This document shows, piece by piece, positions 9,290 to 18,693 of a DNA stretch of 64,000 bases (positions are counted from its first letter, which is position 1; the number at the start of each line of letters is the position of its first letter). Below the pieces are notes generated by a model. The model was not told the DNA's origin, did not search any database, and saw nothing but the letters and a program-made list of their open reading frames with translations. The position numbers were made by a program, and so were the translations under genes. Origin of the DNA: Carboxylicivirga taeanensis (GTDB taxonomy: Bacteria; Bacteroidota; Bacteroidia; Bacteroidales; Marinilabiliaceae); contig NZ_JBPUSJ010000001.1 in NCBI RefSeq assembly GCF_051851475.1, positions 124,001-188,000 on the forward strand, written 5' to 3'.

Positions 9290-10624
9290 TTATATTAAAA
9301 TATTGATTCCAAATCGTATAGTACTAACCGAAAACTCCGAATTGGAGTGCTTATTGACCAGCCCACCGACAACCGTATATAGCTGTAAAAAGCCTAAGAG
9401 CCGACCGTACATTCCCACATCCAAAGATTGTCCACGATATTCAGAAAAGGAATAGGCTCCATACACCCCAACGCGAGGTCCTGGAAGTAAGCCCAAAGTG
9501 AGAGTATGATTGGTGTAGGACTGGAGACTATTACTAAAACGTCCTATTTGCGCGCCTAACCGAAGCCACTTGTAAGGCATCCCTTCTACCTGCAAGTGAT
9601 AGGCAGCAGGCAAGCTAAAGCGATGCTCAACCTCTTCTTCATTGATTATTAACTCATCCAGCAGCTCATCACTGACCAAATCAACGACTTCAACTCCTTC
9701 GCTTGCCATCTGAGCATCCACAAGCGCCTCGTTATTAATTTCAAAAGACACTCCATTCTCTCTAAAGTTCAGTGAGCCAACATCTACAATCGCCCCACTT
9801 AAAATAAGCTTATCCCATAGCTTCCAGCGAAAACCAAGATCAAAAGCCACACCGGTATTCTTATTAAATGCAAAATAGTTTAGACCTGGACTATTATAAT
9901 CTACGTCCCACGAATTGTCTTCACTTCGAACATAATTAAATGGCCCGTGCAACAGCCCCGCTCCCTGCATACGAACCGTTCCACCCTGCAGCTCATCATA
10001 GTTGATTTGCATATTAACATTGTTTGTTTGCAGATAGGCGTGCCCAACCAAAAATTTAACCGCAAGCCCTAACTTGAATCTCGGAGTGAGCTCGCGTGCA
10101 TACCCTAAACGGTACTCATTAAAGACAATCGCTTCCACACCCAGGTTTTCAACATCCACATCAATTGCTTCGGGGGTGTTGTAGTCCATTTCAAGAAACC
10201 GCAGATTCATGAGTTCATCACTAAATGTTACTGCTCCTACTGACCGATTACTCAAATTAAGCGACCAAAACCCCTTGGGCCGCTTGATGCCAATTCCCAG
10301 CAGCGGCAAGCTGGTTGACACGAGCACCTCATTATCCTTGGCAACAGTTTTTTCCAAAATGCCCCAAAAACTTTCATTATCATTGGCTTTTTTGGAGCTT
10401 TCGATCAACTCATCAATTGAAAATCCTTTGGTTCCTAGCGAAACATCAACCGAGCTTAACACGGGCAAGCTGACATAGGAATCTTGTCCTTCAAAATTGG
10501 CAGGGTTAGAGTTTTGTGATTGCGGAACCTGATTCATAAAGCCGATGATTGCATTTTGCGCCTCCACTTTCCCAGCAATGATAAACAGAATAGCAACCAA
10601 CCAACTTGCAAGTAGCTTTTTCAT
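9290..10624 (-). CDS. DUF5723-like outer-membrane protein
   Basis: The 444-residue protein has a signal peptide ending at VEAQ. Its mature start (NQVPQSQNSNPAN) and overall pattern of alternating beta strands ending in an aromatic-poor strand are typical of DUF5723-family proteins of Bacteroidota, predicted outer-membrane beta-barrels. Function is not established. It lies between a small secreted protein upstream and a lipoprotein downstream, all on the minus strand, suggesting one envelope operon. Confidence 0.7.
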   Translation of the reverse strand: MKKLLASWLVAILFIIAGKVEAQNAIIGFMNQVPQSQNSNPANFEGQDSYVSLPVLSSVDVSLGTKGFSIDELIESSKKANDNESFWGILEKTVAKDNEVLVSTSLPLLGIGIKRPKGFWSLNLSNRSVGAVTFSDELMNLRFLEMDYNTPEAIDVDVENLGVEAIVFNEYRLGYARELTPRFKLGLAVKFLVGHAYLQTNNVNMQINYDELQGGTVRMQGAGLLHGPFNYVRSEDNSWDVDYNSPGLNYFAFNKNTGVAFDLGFRWKLWDKLILSGAIVDVGSLNFRENGVSFEINNEALVDAQMASEGVEVVDLVSDELLDELIINEEEVEHRFSLPAAYHLQVEGMPYKWLRLGAQIGRFSNSLQSYTNHTLTLGLLPGPRVGVYGAYSFSEYRGQSLDVGMYGRLLGFLQLYTVVGGLVNKHSNSEFSVSTIRFGINILI

Positions 10625-10707
10625 ACTTCAATTTTTTAGATAAATGATTGGAATCAAGCAAAAGCAAATTGACCCAAGACGAACCAACATGCCATTGCTT
10701 GCAGTTG

Positions 10708-11340
10708 CTATTCAGAAAGAAAGGCATATCTTTCTCCCATGCTAAGCAAAGAATTGCTAAGCTCTGGTTGATTTTCTTTCAGACGGATGAACCGGCTCAT
10801 GGCCTGATCCTGGTTGCCATTGAAATAGCACGCCACTATTTGGATATAGTTCACACCTCCATGCCCCGGCATAACATCTTCACAACGATCAAAGCATATT
10901 TTTGCCTTTGTCCAGTTTTGATGCTTTAGGTGCCGCAACCCTTTTTTGAACTGATAAATGGCAAATCTCATCTCTTCGGCTTGTGGCATAAAGCGAACCG
11001 ACATTCGGTATAAAAAATCAACTGGCTCACCTGCCTTGTAGGCTGGCTCCCAATACCCTGATGTAGCTTCAATGAACTGTGTGACTTGGGCCTGCAATTG
11101 ACTATTAGCCTCATCTAGCAACTCAATAGAACTTACCTGCCCTTGTGCATCAATCATAAACGAAACAGCAACTGCGCTCACTTCGTCATAATCAATGTCG
11201 TTACTAATAATGTACTGTTCGATAAACTGATAAATATTCTGTCCGCTATAACTCCCTTTAAAAACAGGTGCTTGAGTTGCCTGCCCCACAACAAAGAGTG
11301 GCATCAACACTACCATAAGCATTCCACATATCGTTTTCAT
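10708..11340 (-). CDS. secreted protein, TonB-C-like fold plus helical repeat region
   Basis: The 210-residue protein has a signal peptide (MKTICGMLMVVLMPLFVVGQ). Residues 25-115 (SFMIDAQGQVSSIELLDEAN, then a VDFLYRMSVRF strand) resemble the TonB C-terminal domain found in many Bacteroidota periplasmic proteins. Residues 125-205 look helical with a TPR-like arrangement (KKGLRHLKHQNWTKAKICFDR). No transmembrane anchor is present apart from the signal, so it is not a normal TonB. It is the first gene of the three-gene minus-strand group. Confidence 0.55.
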   Translation of the reverse strand: MKTICGMLMVVLMPLFVVGQATQAPVFKGSYSGQNIYQFIEQYIISNDIDYDEVSAVAVSFMIDAQGQVSSIELLDEANSQLQAQVTQFIEATSGYWEPAYKAGEPVDFLYRMSVRFMPQAEEMRFAIYQFKKGLRHLKHQNWTKAKICFDRCEDVMPGHGGVNYIQIVACYFNGNQDQAMSRFIRLKENQPELSNSLLSMGERYAFLSE

Positions 11341-11505
11341 GATCTTTTCTTTAAATTCAACATTCGTACTTCATTTAGGCTATTTGGTACCTTTTAGCTG
11401 TAACAAAGTTAAGATCACTCAAAAGCTGAGCACAATGACATGTTTATGTCATTTTTCAGTTTCCAACAAACAAAGGGTGATGCCTCACTGGCTCCGTAAA
11501 CAAGG

Positions 11506-12150
11506 TTAAAGGCCATTTTCTTTAGCAAAATCGACCAGTTCGGATAATTTGTGAAAGCCCAGCTTGGCAAAAATTGACCGCCGGTGATTATTTACGGTAT
11601 TAAAGCTGCGATACAAGACCTTAGCCACCTGTTTGGTACTTAAGCCTTGTCCTAAATGTGAGAGGACGGTAAGTTCGGTCTTTGTCAATTTAGTCAGAAG
11701 CAAGTTGTTTTTCAATCGATTATTTTCGGCAATAAATGCATCGAGGCTATTCGGATTACGAACCAGGTGCTGATCAACCGTATATAAAAAACATATCAGG
11801 TATACTTTATCATCACCCAAATCAATTCTTCTCACTCGCGAATATATCCAACAACGCTGTTCCAAGGGTTTATTTATTCTTGCAAGAATGGTTTTTGTTT
11901 CCTGAGAACCATTATAAATTTCTGAAAAAGCCGCGTGGACATATTGAAGATCTTCCTCTACAAATAACGAACCTTGGTTTAAAAAACCCATATCAAGGCG
12001 CTTAACAGGGTTAATCCCAATTTCACTGTAGTAATTACGATTGGCCCATACAAGCCGGGCGGCCAAATCCTCTCTAATCTCCAAAATATGAACAGATGCC
12101 GGCAAATGATTAAGCACCTTTTTATAGAATTCAATCCCTCGACCATTCAT
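11506..12150 (-). CDS. PAS-LuxR family transcription regulator
   Basis: This 214-residue protein has an N-terminal PAS-like sensor (about 8-125, VWANRNYYSEIGINP) and a C-terminal LuxR/GerE helix-turn-helix (about 153-212; LTKTELTVLSHLGQGLSTKQ, then the FNTVNNHRRSIFAKLG recognition region). There is no receiver domain. It lies between two envelope gene groups on the same strand. By analogy with CsgD, another LuxR-type regulator of a curli gene set, it might control the downstream lipoprotein and curlin-repeat genes or the upstream operon. That is inference only. Confidence 0.8.
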   Translation of the reverse strand: MNGRGIEFYKKVLNHLPASVHILEIREDLAARLVWANRNYYSEIGINPVKRLDMGFLNQGSLFVEEDLQYVHAAFSEIYNGSQETKTILARINKPLEQRCWIYSRVRRIDLGDDKVYLICFLYTVDQHLVRNPNSLDAFIAENNRLKNNLLLTKLTKTELTVLSHLGQGLSTKQVAKVLYRSFNTVNNHRRSIFAKLGFHKLSELVDFAKENGL

Positions 12151-12485
12151 ACACTAGAATTATGACAGCAACCAATAGTCACTAACAGTGATAAAACTAA
12201 AAAGCTCACCTATCATCCTTTGTACAAACCAGGAGTCGAAATAAGCATGGGTGACAAAAAAAAGGCAAAAACAAGACTATGTCAAGTTATTCATTCGCTT
12301 AGCAGGTCATTCAGCATAAATAAATGATTGATTATAATAGCATCAGATGCAGAGGCTCTTTTCAAGCTGAGAATCATTTCCCAGAGATATAACCAAAAGA
12401 ATGGCCAGCATTGGTAGTGCCAGCCATCTGTAATTTTTAATGGACGTCTCAACAACATGCCCCTTATGCCTGCTGTTTAATTGAG
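12151..12485. other. 335-base gap with no recognised gene
   Basis: No open frame with a plausible start and no terminator was seen. A 5-bp TCACT/AGTGA hairpin lies near 12178. The base composition is A/T-rich like other intergenic DNA here. Confidence 0.5.
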
Positions 12486-13124
12486 TTAATGAATAAAGTT
12501 GTCTTTTCGCAAACGCTTAGCAACACGACGGGAGAAGTAATTGTTTAAGGTGTCATAACCTGCATAAATGCCATTGACTACAATTTCACTGATCCATTGA
12601 TACTCTGCTAACTCATTAACATCATATAAGTAAACATTGTAACTTGAATTGGGCTCTTCCCGCTCATCCGTTACTGCACTGTTTTCATAATAGGTGGTTA
12701 CGTATTTAGATGACGTCCAATAACCATCAAGGTTTATAACTAAAATGGCCTCGCTGCCAGAACTTTTCACTTTGTTCAGAAATTGTGAATAGGTATAATC
12801 TTCATCCGGCAAAAAAGCTTCCGATGATTTTACTATACGCGGGAAACCACCCGCACCGATATTGCGCTCAAGAGACTTTTCGAGCTGCTCCCGGAATTTG
12901 AGGTAAGAAATATTGTTAAAATTACCACGCACATTGTTATTGTAATTTTCCTCAGTAAACCCCTTAAAACTATCTCCTGTAACAAATACCACCATCATGG
13001 ATGAATAAGGATGTTCAGCAGGGCTTTTAACAACCGAAATAATGGAAGATGATGCACAGCTTGTTAATAAAGTAGCTAACAAATAAAGAATAACTAATTT
13101 TGAAGGTAAGGTTTTAAAATTCAT
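12486..13124 (-). CDS. hypothetical lipoprotein
   Basis: The chosen start gives MNFKTLPSKL followed by a hydrophobic stretch and the lipobox LLTSC (lipid Cys at about residue 22). An in-frame ATG 13 codons upstream would place a second hydrophobic stretch in front and is unlikely. The mature protein (about 190 residues) is mixed alpha/beta with AILVINLDGYW and a C-terminal basic patch. I do not recognise the family; it is not CsgG. It lies on the same strand as, and upstream of, the LuxR gene and downstream of the curlin-repeat gene. Confidence 0.7.
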   Translation of the reverse strand: MNFKTLPSKLVILYLLATLLTSCASSSIISVVKSPAEHPYSSMMVVFVTGDSFKGFTEENYNNNVRGNFNNISYLKFREQLEKSLERNIGAGGFPRIVKSSEAFLPDEDYTYSQFLNKVKSSGSEAILVINLDGYWTSSKYVTTYYENSAVTDEREEPNSSYNVYLYDVNELAEYQWISEIVVNGIYAGYDTLNNYFSRRVAKRLRKDNFIH

Positions 13125-13357
13125 AACTTTCAATATTTCAAGAATGACAATTCCAATGACCATTGGTCAAAAGGCAATTATTAATATGTTTTATGAAAGC
13201 TTTCAATAATTAGACAACCTCTATTGGGCCCACACGTATTTTACCGTCAAAATCATTTCCGAAAACAAAAAGTACCCTGTAATTTATCTCAATGCACTTT
13301 TGAAGCCTAAAAGATAGACTGACTGTATCAATACAATTATCTGCCAATAAAAAACAA

Positions 13358-13393
13358 GCCCGCCAGTACAACATACTAACGGGCTGTTCTTAA
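13358..13393 (-). terminator. terminator after the curlin-repeat gene
   Basis: Read on the minus strand, ACAGCCCG and CGGGCTTGT pair with one bulge, TAGTA/TACT extends the stem, and a T-run follows. The stem is imperfect. Confidence 0.6.
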
Positions 13394-13411
13394 TAATACT
13401 ATCAAGTTCAA

Positions 13412-14731
13412 TTATTGCTTGACAAGTGACACATTGTGATTACCATGCTGAACAACAAAAGAAACATCATTACTTCCCTGCTGCTGTACCAAGGCTTTGT
13501 TCATAGTACCGTACTGATTGATGGTAGATGACAAGTTAGAACCTTTCATCTCATTTACAGCCTGGTTATCCTGTCCGTCCTGCTTAATAACAATAAAATC
13601 ATGGCCCCCAGAATGCTCAACTCTTGCTATATTCGCTTGACCAGCCTGATCCAATGAAATACTTGAATGACCACCATTTGACTCGACAACACCTTTGTTA
13701 GCATCACCAATTTGACGCACATTCACTGCACTATGGCCTCCTTTACGGTCGACTCGAGTGACATTATCGTTACCAGTTTGAAGAGCTGTCACCGTACTAT
13801 GGCCCCCTTTTGAGTAAATAACGGCTTTGTTACCATCGCCCGATTGCCCAACAGAAGCTGTGCTAAAGGCGCCTTTTTGATCAATCAATGCCGTATTACC
13901 CATTCCATCCTGCTCCACACTGGCTGTTAACTGATTGCCCCGTTGAGCCACTTCAGACCAGTTATTATCGCCCGCCTGACGAATATGCACTAAATGACCT
14001 GAACTCCCTCCTTGGGATGCAGCCGCCGTGTTATCATGACCATTTTGAGAAATGTGAGCCATGTAATCTTGTCCTTTGCCTTGACTAATAGTTGCTCTGT
14101 TACTATTCCCATCTTGAGATATATCAGCTGTTCCGCCATAAGAACCGGTTTGAATCTTTGCTGAGTTTTCTATACCATACTGGCTAATAAAAGCAGTATT
14201 ATAGCTTGCCCCTTCATGTCCACCGTCATGATCGTCCTCTTCATGAGAAGACCCACCTTTTCCACCCTGACCACCTTCATGGTCATCATCGTGTCCGTCA
14301 TCATGACCTTCATCATGATCATCAACACTGCTGCTTTGCTCAATGACCGCCTTATTCAAAGTACCGGATTGAACAATTCGCGCTGTGCTATTGGAGATAC
14401 TTTGCAAGGTAGCTTGCTTAATAACGGCTTTAGACTCTGCTCCACTCTGTTCAACCACAGCGCGCAGGGTATGACCCGCCATATCAGGTAAATTACCTTG
14501 CTGTATTAAACCATTATTAGCGGAACCATTTTGCCTGACAACCGCAACATTACTCTCTGCAGCTGACGTAGCATTACTCACCTGACTCACCTTTGAATGG
14601 TTATCCTGACCGGATTGTTCAACCTGCGACCTGTTATAGTCGCCTTCCTGATGGGTAATGGCTTTGTTTTGTGCCATCACCATTGATGGACATACAATAA
14701 GTCCAATCAACAAAATCATTTTTGTTCTCAT
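13412..14731 (-). CDS. curlin-repeat (CsgA/CsgB-like) secreted protein with Asp/His-rich insert
   Basis: The 439-residue protein has a signal peptide ending at VMAQ, then about 18 degenerate repeats of 20-23 residues of the form (A/V)xVxQxGxxNxAxIxQ. This is the strand-loop-strand pattern of curlin repeats that stack into amyloid fibres outside the cell. Residues about 136-175 break the pattern with a stretch very rich in Asp, His, Gly and Glu, which looks able to bind divalent metal. From about residue 290 every second strand turn carries GGH. It is far longer than E. coli CsgA (about 150 residues). No csgG, csgE or csgF homologue is in the window, so its secretion genes must be elsewhere. 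Confidence 0.85.
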   Translation of the reverse strand: MRTKMILLIGLIVCPSMVMAQNKAITHQEGDYNRSQVEQSGQDNHSKVSQVSNATSAAESNVAVVRQNGSANNGLIQQGNLPDMAGHTLRAVVEQSGAESKAVIKQATLQSISNSTARIVQSGTLNKAVIEQSSSVDDHDEGHDDGHDDDHEGGQGGKGGSSHEEDDHDGGHEGASYNTAFISQYGIENSAKIQTGSYGGTADISQDGNSNRATISQGKGQDYMAHISQNGHDNTAAASQGGSSGHLVHIRQAGDNNWSEVAQRGNQLTASVEQDGMGNTALIDQKGAFSTASVGQSGDGNKAVIYSKGGHSTVTALQTGNDNVTRVDRKGGHSAVNVRQIGDANKGVVESNGGHSSISLDQAGQANIARVEHSGGHDFIVIKQDGQDNQAVNEMKGSNLSSTINQYGTMNKALVQQQGSNDVSFVVQHGNHNVSLVKQ

Positions 14732-14930
14732 AGTGAAAGTTTAGAAGTTATTATGTCGCCCCACACATCGTTAACAAACAACAAGTTAGAGCCAATAACT
14801 TCCAAATTCAATTCACAAACCATAATGGTTGCAAAAAAGTGACGAACGTAGGATAAAATTACATGAACAAAATAAAACAGATGATTAAAGCATTGATAAT
14901 CACGAATGTGCAATATCACCAAACAGATAA

Positions 14931-16064
14931 CTACAACATCTCCTTAGTACTAGGCAGTTGATCGTTATAGGGATCTTTACGGATCGCAGCACGGATAGCA
15001 CGTGCCAAAGCCTTGAAAATACCTTCTATTTTATGGTGCTCGTTCTTGCCTTCAGCCTTAATATTTAAATTACAAGCTGCGGCGTCTGCAAAGCTTTTGA
15101 AGAAGTGGTAGAACATCTCTGTTGGCATGTCGCCAATCATCTCGCGTTTAAAGTCGGCCTCCCACACCAGCCACGATCGACCACCAAAGTCGAGGGCTAC
15201 CTGTGCCAAACAATCATCCATTGGCAAGCAAAAACCATAGCGCTCAATACCGCGCTTATCGCCCAATGCCTTTTTAATCGCCTCCCCAAGCACAATGGCC
15301 GTATCTTCAATGGTATGGTGTTCATCAACATGTAAATCACCTTCCACCTGAACGCGCAAATCGCAGCCCGAGTGACGACCAATCTGCTCTAACATATGAT
15401 CGAAAAAGTGTAAGCCTGTTTTTATATCACAAACGCCTTCCCCATCAAGGTTAAGTGACACGGTAATTTTCGTCTCAGCTGTATTGCGCTGTACTGTTGC
15501 ACTTCTTTCTGTAGCGAACAAGTATTTCGCGACATCTGCCCAGTTGCTGGTGCACAAGGAACATATTTGCTCAAGGCCGGCCGCCTTTAATTCGTTTATA
15601 CCAGCCTCACCTTCTTTAAAATAGATGGCCTTACAACCCAAATTTTTCGCTAACTCCACATCGGTAAGGCGGTCGCCAATAACAAAGGAATTGGCCAAAT
15701 CGTAGTCGCCCTGCAAGTAATGGGTCAACAGGCCCGTTTTGGGCTTTCGGGTCGAAGCATTCTCCTCAGGAAAAGAGCGATCGATGAGAATATCTGAAAA
15801 CAGGATGCCTTCGTTTTCAAGCGATTTGAGCATTTTATTCTGGGTCGGCCAAAATGTATCTTCCGGAAACGAATCGGTTCCAAGTCCATCCTGATTGGTG
15901 ACCATCACCAATTGGAAATCAAGCATATTTGCCACTTTTGACAGGTTTTGAAACACCCCCGGATAAAACTCCAGTTTTTCCAAACTATCTACCTGAAAGT
16001 CTACAGGAGGCTCTACAATTAAGGTTCCGTCACGATCTATAAAAAGTAATTTTTTCTTTTCCAT
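14931..16064 (-). CDS. hisB: bifunctional histidinol-phosphatase / imidazoleglycerol-phosphate dehydratase HisB
   Basis: HisB performs two steps of histidine synthesis. The N-terminal HAD phosphatase (about 1-170) has DRDGT with Asp10 and Asp12, MVTNQDGLG and the GDRLTDVELA motif. The C-terminal dehydratase (about 185-377) has the two metal-binding motifs HFFDHMLEQIGRHSG and DEHHTIEDTAI, plus a matching pair near the end (EGKNEHHKIEGIFKA). The fused length matches enterobacterial and Bacteroidota HisB. It is the last gene of hisGDCB. Confidence 0.97.
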   Translation of the reverse strand: MEKKKLLFIDRDGTLIVEPPVDFQVDSLEKLEFYPGVFQNLSKVANMLDFQLVMVTNQDGLGTDSFPEDTFWPTQNKMLKSLENEGILFSDILIDRSFPEENASTRKPKTGLLTHYLQGDYDLANSFVIGDRLTDVELAKNLGCKAIYFKEGEAGINELKAAGLEQICSLCTSNWADVAKYLFATERSATVQRNTAETKITVSLNLDGEGVCDIKTGLHFFDHMLEQIGRHSGCDLRVQVEGDLHVDEHHTIEDTAIVLGEAIKKALGDKRGIERYGFCLPMDDCLAQVALDFGGRSWLVWEADFKREMIGDMPTEMFYHFFKSFADAAACNLNIKAEGKNEHHKIEGIFKALARAIRAAIRKDPYNDQLPSTKEML

Positions 16065-16244
16065 TTATTTAATTCAACACATTAATATTACGACACATCC
16101 CGGTACCCTGTGCCTCTGCTCCTCTATCTCAATGCCTCTGTCAAAGGGCTCATTCACCCCTCAAAGATCAGCTATTTGCTAATATCCATGTAATTTAATC
16201 ACCTTCAACACCTAATATCCCGCCTTTGACTTCAGTAGCTTATA
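16065..16244 (-). repeat. hisC-hisB spacer with degenerate 7-bp units
   Basis: Read on the minus strand, AGCAAAT then AGCTGAT sit exactly 7 bases apart (about 16167-16180). A further block around 16110-16145 has AGAGGCA-like units spaced 7, 7 and 8 bases. This is weaker than the other arrays in the window, and the 180-base spacer is unusually long for adjacent his genes. Confidence 0.4.
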
Positions 16245-17279
16245 TTACTTGTAGCTGCCTAGTGCTTCGAGTAACTGTTCATTTTCGTCCCTTGTCCCAA
16301 CCGTTATGCGCAAACAACCTGCACACAAAGCCACCGAAGAGCGATCTCGGATGATGATTTGCTTTTGCACCAGATACTCATATACGCCCCGGGCATCCTC
16401 TACTCTCACCAACAAGTAATTGGCATCGGAAGGATAAACTTTCTCAACAAAGTTCAATTGATTCAGCTGCTTTTCCAAACGCTCCCGTTCTTTCAAAAGA
16501 AGCTGCACCCACTCTTGCATTTGACCAACCTTATTAAGCAACTCAAGAGCCGTTTTTTGCGTAAGGATATTGATATTATAGGGATATTTAATATTACTCA
16601 TGACCTTAATTATCTGCTGCGAGGCAAAAGCCATCCCCAGGCGTATTCCGGCCATGCCCCAGGCTTTTGAAAAAGTTTGAAGAATCACCAGATTGGGATA
16701 GTTATTGAGCTGAGGCAAAAAACTTTTGTCAGGAGCAAAATCGATATACGCCTCATCCAACACCACAATGCCCTCAAAGTTTTCGGTCAGCTGCTGAATA
16801 TCCTCGGCCCTGAAACAATTACCAGTCGGGTTATTGGGTGAGCAGATAAACAGGAGCTTCGTGTGATTATCACACGCCGCCAGCAGGGCTTCCACATCCA
16901 GCTCAAAATCAGGCGTCAGTAACACCTTTCGAACTTCAACCTGATTGATATCGGCCGCCACCTGATACATCCCATAAGTGGGATCTATCGACACCACGTT
17001 ATCAACTCCTGGCTCACAAAACATGCGATACAGCAAATCAATTGGTTCATCACTGCCATTCCCGAGAAAGATTTGAGCGGACTCCAGGCCTTTAATCCCG
17101 GCAATTTTATCCTTCACCTCCCGCTGATAAGGATCTGGATACCGGTTGTAAGGCTGGTTATAAGGGTTCTCGTTGGCATCGAGAAATACGGCTGCTTCGC
17201 CCGTATATTCGTCTCTTGCAGAAGAGTAGGGTTTTAAGCTGAGGATATTTTGGCGGAATAATTGGTTCAATGGTTTCAT
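16245..17279 (-). CDS. hisC: histidinol-phosphate aminotransferase HisC
   Basis: HisC is a PLP enzyme that transaminates imidazole-acetol phosphate with glutamate. The 344-residue protein has the fold-type I landmarks FLDANENPY near the N-terminus, GNGSDEPI (73-80), CSPNNPTGN (147-154), LDEAYIDF (174-181) and the Schiff-base Lys205 in QTFSKAWGMAGIRLG. It is third in hisGDCB, 40 bases after hisD. Confidence 0.97.
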   Translation of the reverse strand: MKPLNQLFRQNILSLKPYSSARDEYTGEAAVFLDANENPYNQPYNRYPDPYQREVKDKIAGIKGLESAQIFLGNGSDEPIDLLYRMFCEPGVDNVVSIDPTYGMYQVAADINQVEVRKVLLTPDFELDVEALLAACDNHTKLLFICSPNNPTGNCFRAEDIQQLTENFEGIVVLDEAYIDFAPDKSFLPQLNNYPNLVILQTFSKAWGMAGIRLGMAFASQQIIKVMSNIKYPYNINILTQKTALELLNKVGQMQEWVQLLLKERERLEKQLNQLNFVEKVYPSDANYLLVRVEDARGVYEYLVQKQIIIRDRSSVALCAGCLRITVGTRDENEQLLEALGSYK

Positions 17280-17319
17280 AATTTGTTGTTATTAGTCATC
17301 TTAAATCTAATGTGCAAAT

Positions 17320-18600
17320 CTACATGCTATTTAAGCGAATGGTCACCGCATTTTTATGAGCCATCAGCTCTTCAGCTTCCGCCATTATTTCAATCGATGG
17401 ACCTAGTTTTGACAAACCAGAGGCGCTAATTTTCTGATAGGTTATTTTCTTCATGTAGCTATCGAGGTTAACCCCACTAAACGCATTGGCATAGCCATGT
17501 GTAGGTAAAGTATGGTTGGTTCCCGAAGCATAATCACCGGCACTCTCGGGCGAATAATTACCCAGAAATACCGAGCCTGCATTCATCACCTTATTGGCTA
17601 CCAACTCGTCATTGCGCATGGCAACAATCAAGTGCTCTGGTGCATACTGATTGCACATTTCCACCATCTCCTCTTCGTTATTAAGCACAATAAGGCGGCT
17701 GTTCTCCAGAGCTTTTTGGGCAATCTCCTTTCGAGGCAGTGCTTCGAGCTGTTTAGCCACTTCAACTTCCACCTCGTTCAGCAGCCCTTCTTTATTGCTG
17801 ACAAGAATCACCTGGCTGTCAGCGCCGTGCTCAGCCTGTGACAAAAGGTCGGAAGCTACAAAGGCAGCCTCAGCAGTTTCGTCGGCCAATACCATTACTT
17901 CCGAAGGTCCTGCAGGCATGTCGATGGCTACATCTTTAAGGCTCACCAACTGCTTGGCGGCTGTTACAAAGCGATTGCCAGGCCCAAATATTTTAGCGAC
18001 AGACGGCACCGACTCCGTGCCATAGGCCATGGCACCAATAGCTTGCACACCCCCTAACTTATAAATACGATTGACACCAACCAGGGAGGCAGCGTACAAT
18101 ATAGCCGGATTAATGGCTCCAGATTTGTCGGCAGGCGTACACAGCACTATTTCTTTACAACCTGCTATTTTGGCGGGAATACCCAACATCAAAACCGTTG
18201 AAAACAATGGGGCTGACCCGCCGGGTATATATAAGCCAACCTTTTCAATAGCCACGCTCTTTTGCCAGCATTTCACACCAGGCATGGTTTCAATCACTTC
18301 GCGCTGAGTAATCTGAGCTTCGTGAAATACTTCAATATTTTTCTTTGCTACCTGAATAGCACCTTTCAGCTCGGTTCCAACACGTTTGCAGGCCTCATCT
18401 ATTTCGCTTTGGCTCACTTGCAATGCATCAATATCGGCGCCATCAAAAAGGCGGGTATACTTCAGCAAAGCGGCATCACCATTCCGTTTTACATCTTCCA
18501 ATATACTTTTGGCGGTATCGTAAACATCTTCAAGGCCGTTATCAGGTCGCTCCAATAACTGGCTCCACTCACTTTTTGGGGGATAAAGAACTTTTTGCAT
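17320..18600 (-). CDS. hisD: histidinol dehydrogenase HisD
   Basis: HisD carries out the last two NAD-dependent oxidations from histidinol to histidine. The 426-residue protein has the expected motifs GLYIPGGSAPLFSTVLM, the GPGNRFV stretch, DMPAGPSEVMVLAD, the zinc-site region LSQAEHGADSQ, and the late APEHL and SAGDYASGTNHTLPT motifs. Length is standard. A short 7-bp array lies in the spacer just upstream. Confidence 0.97.
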   Translation of the reverse strand: MQKVLYPPKSEWSQLLERPDNGLEDVYDTAKSILEDVKRNGDAALLKYTRLFDGADIDALQVSQSEIDEACKRVGTELKGAIQVAKKNIEVFHEAQITQREVIETMPGVKCWQKSVAIEKVGLYIPGGSAPLFSTVLMLGIPAKIAGCKEIVLCTPADKSGAINPAILYAASLVGVNRIYKLGGVQAIGAMAYGTESVPSVAKIFGPGNRFVTAAKQLVSLKDVAIDMPAGPSEVMVLADETAEAAFVASDLLSQAEHGADSQVILVSNKEGLLNEVEVEVAKQLEALPRKEIAQKALENSRLIVLNNEEEMVEMCNQYAPEHLIVAMRNDELVANKVMNAGSVFLGNYSPESAGDYASGTNHTLPTHGYANAFSGVNLDSYMKKITYQKISASGLSKLGPSIEIMAEAEELMAHKNAVTIRLNSM

Positions 18601-18609
18601 AGTTTATTA

Positions 18610-18630
18610 ATCTGATAGCTATAAGCTAAT
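18610..18630 (-). repeat. 7-bp repeat array, AGCT family (array b)
   Basis: Units with AGCT/AGCT (and a degenerate ATCT) begin at 18610, 18617 and 18624 on the plus strand, 7 bases apart. It lies 10 bases upstream of the hisD start in the hisG-hisD spacer. Confidence 0.5.
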
Positions 18631-18693
18631 TACAACTCCCTTATGGGATTTAATTCCAACTGCCTTTTTTCTTAATCTGGTTATTCAGACTTG

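Noticed and set aside
13412..14731. Curlin-repeat gene as a degenerate tandem satellite with no product
   Set aside because: The frame is intact over 439 codons with a signal peptide, and repeats are conserved at protein level but varied at DNA level.
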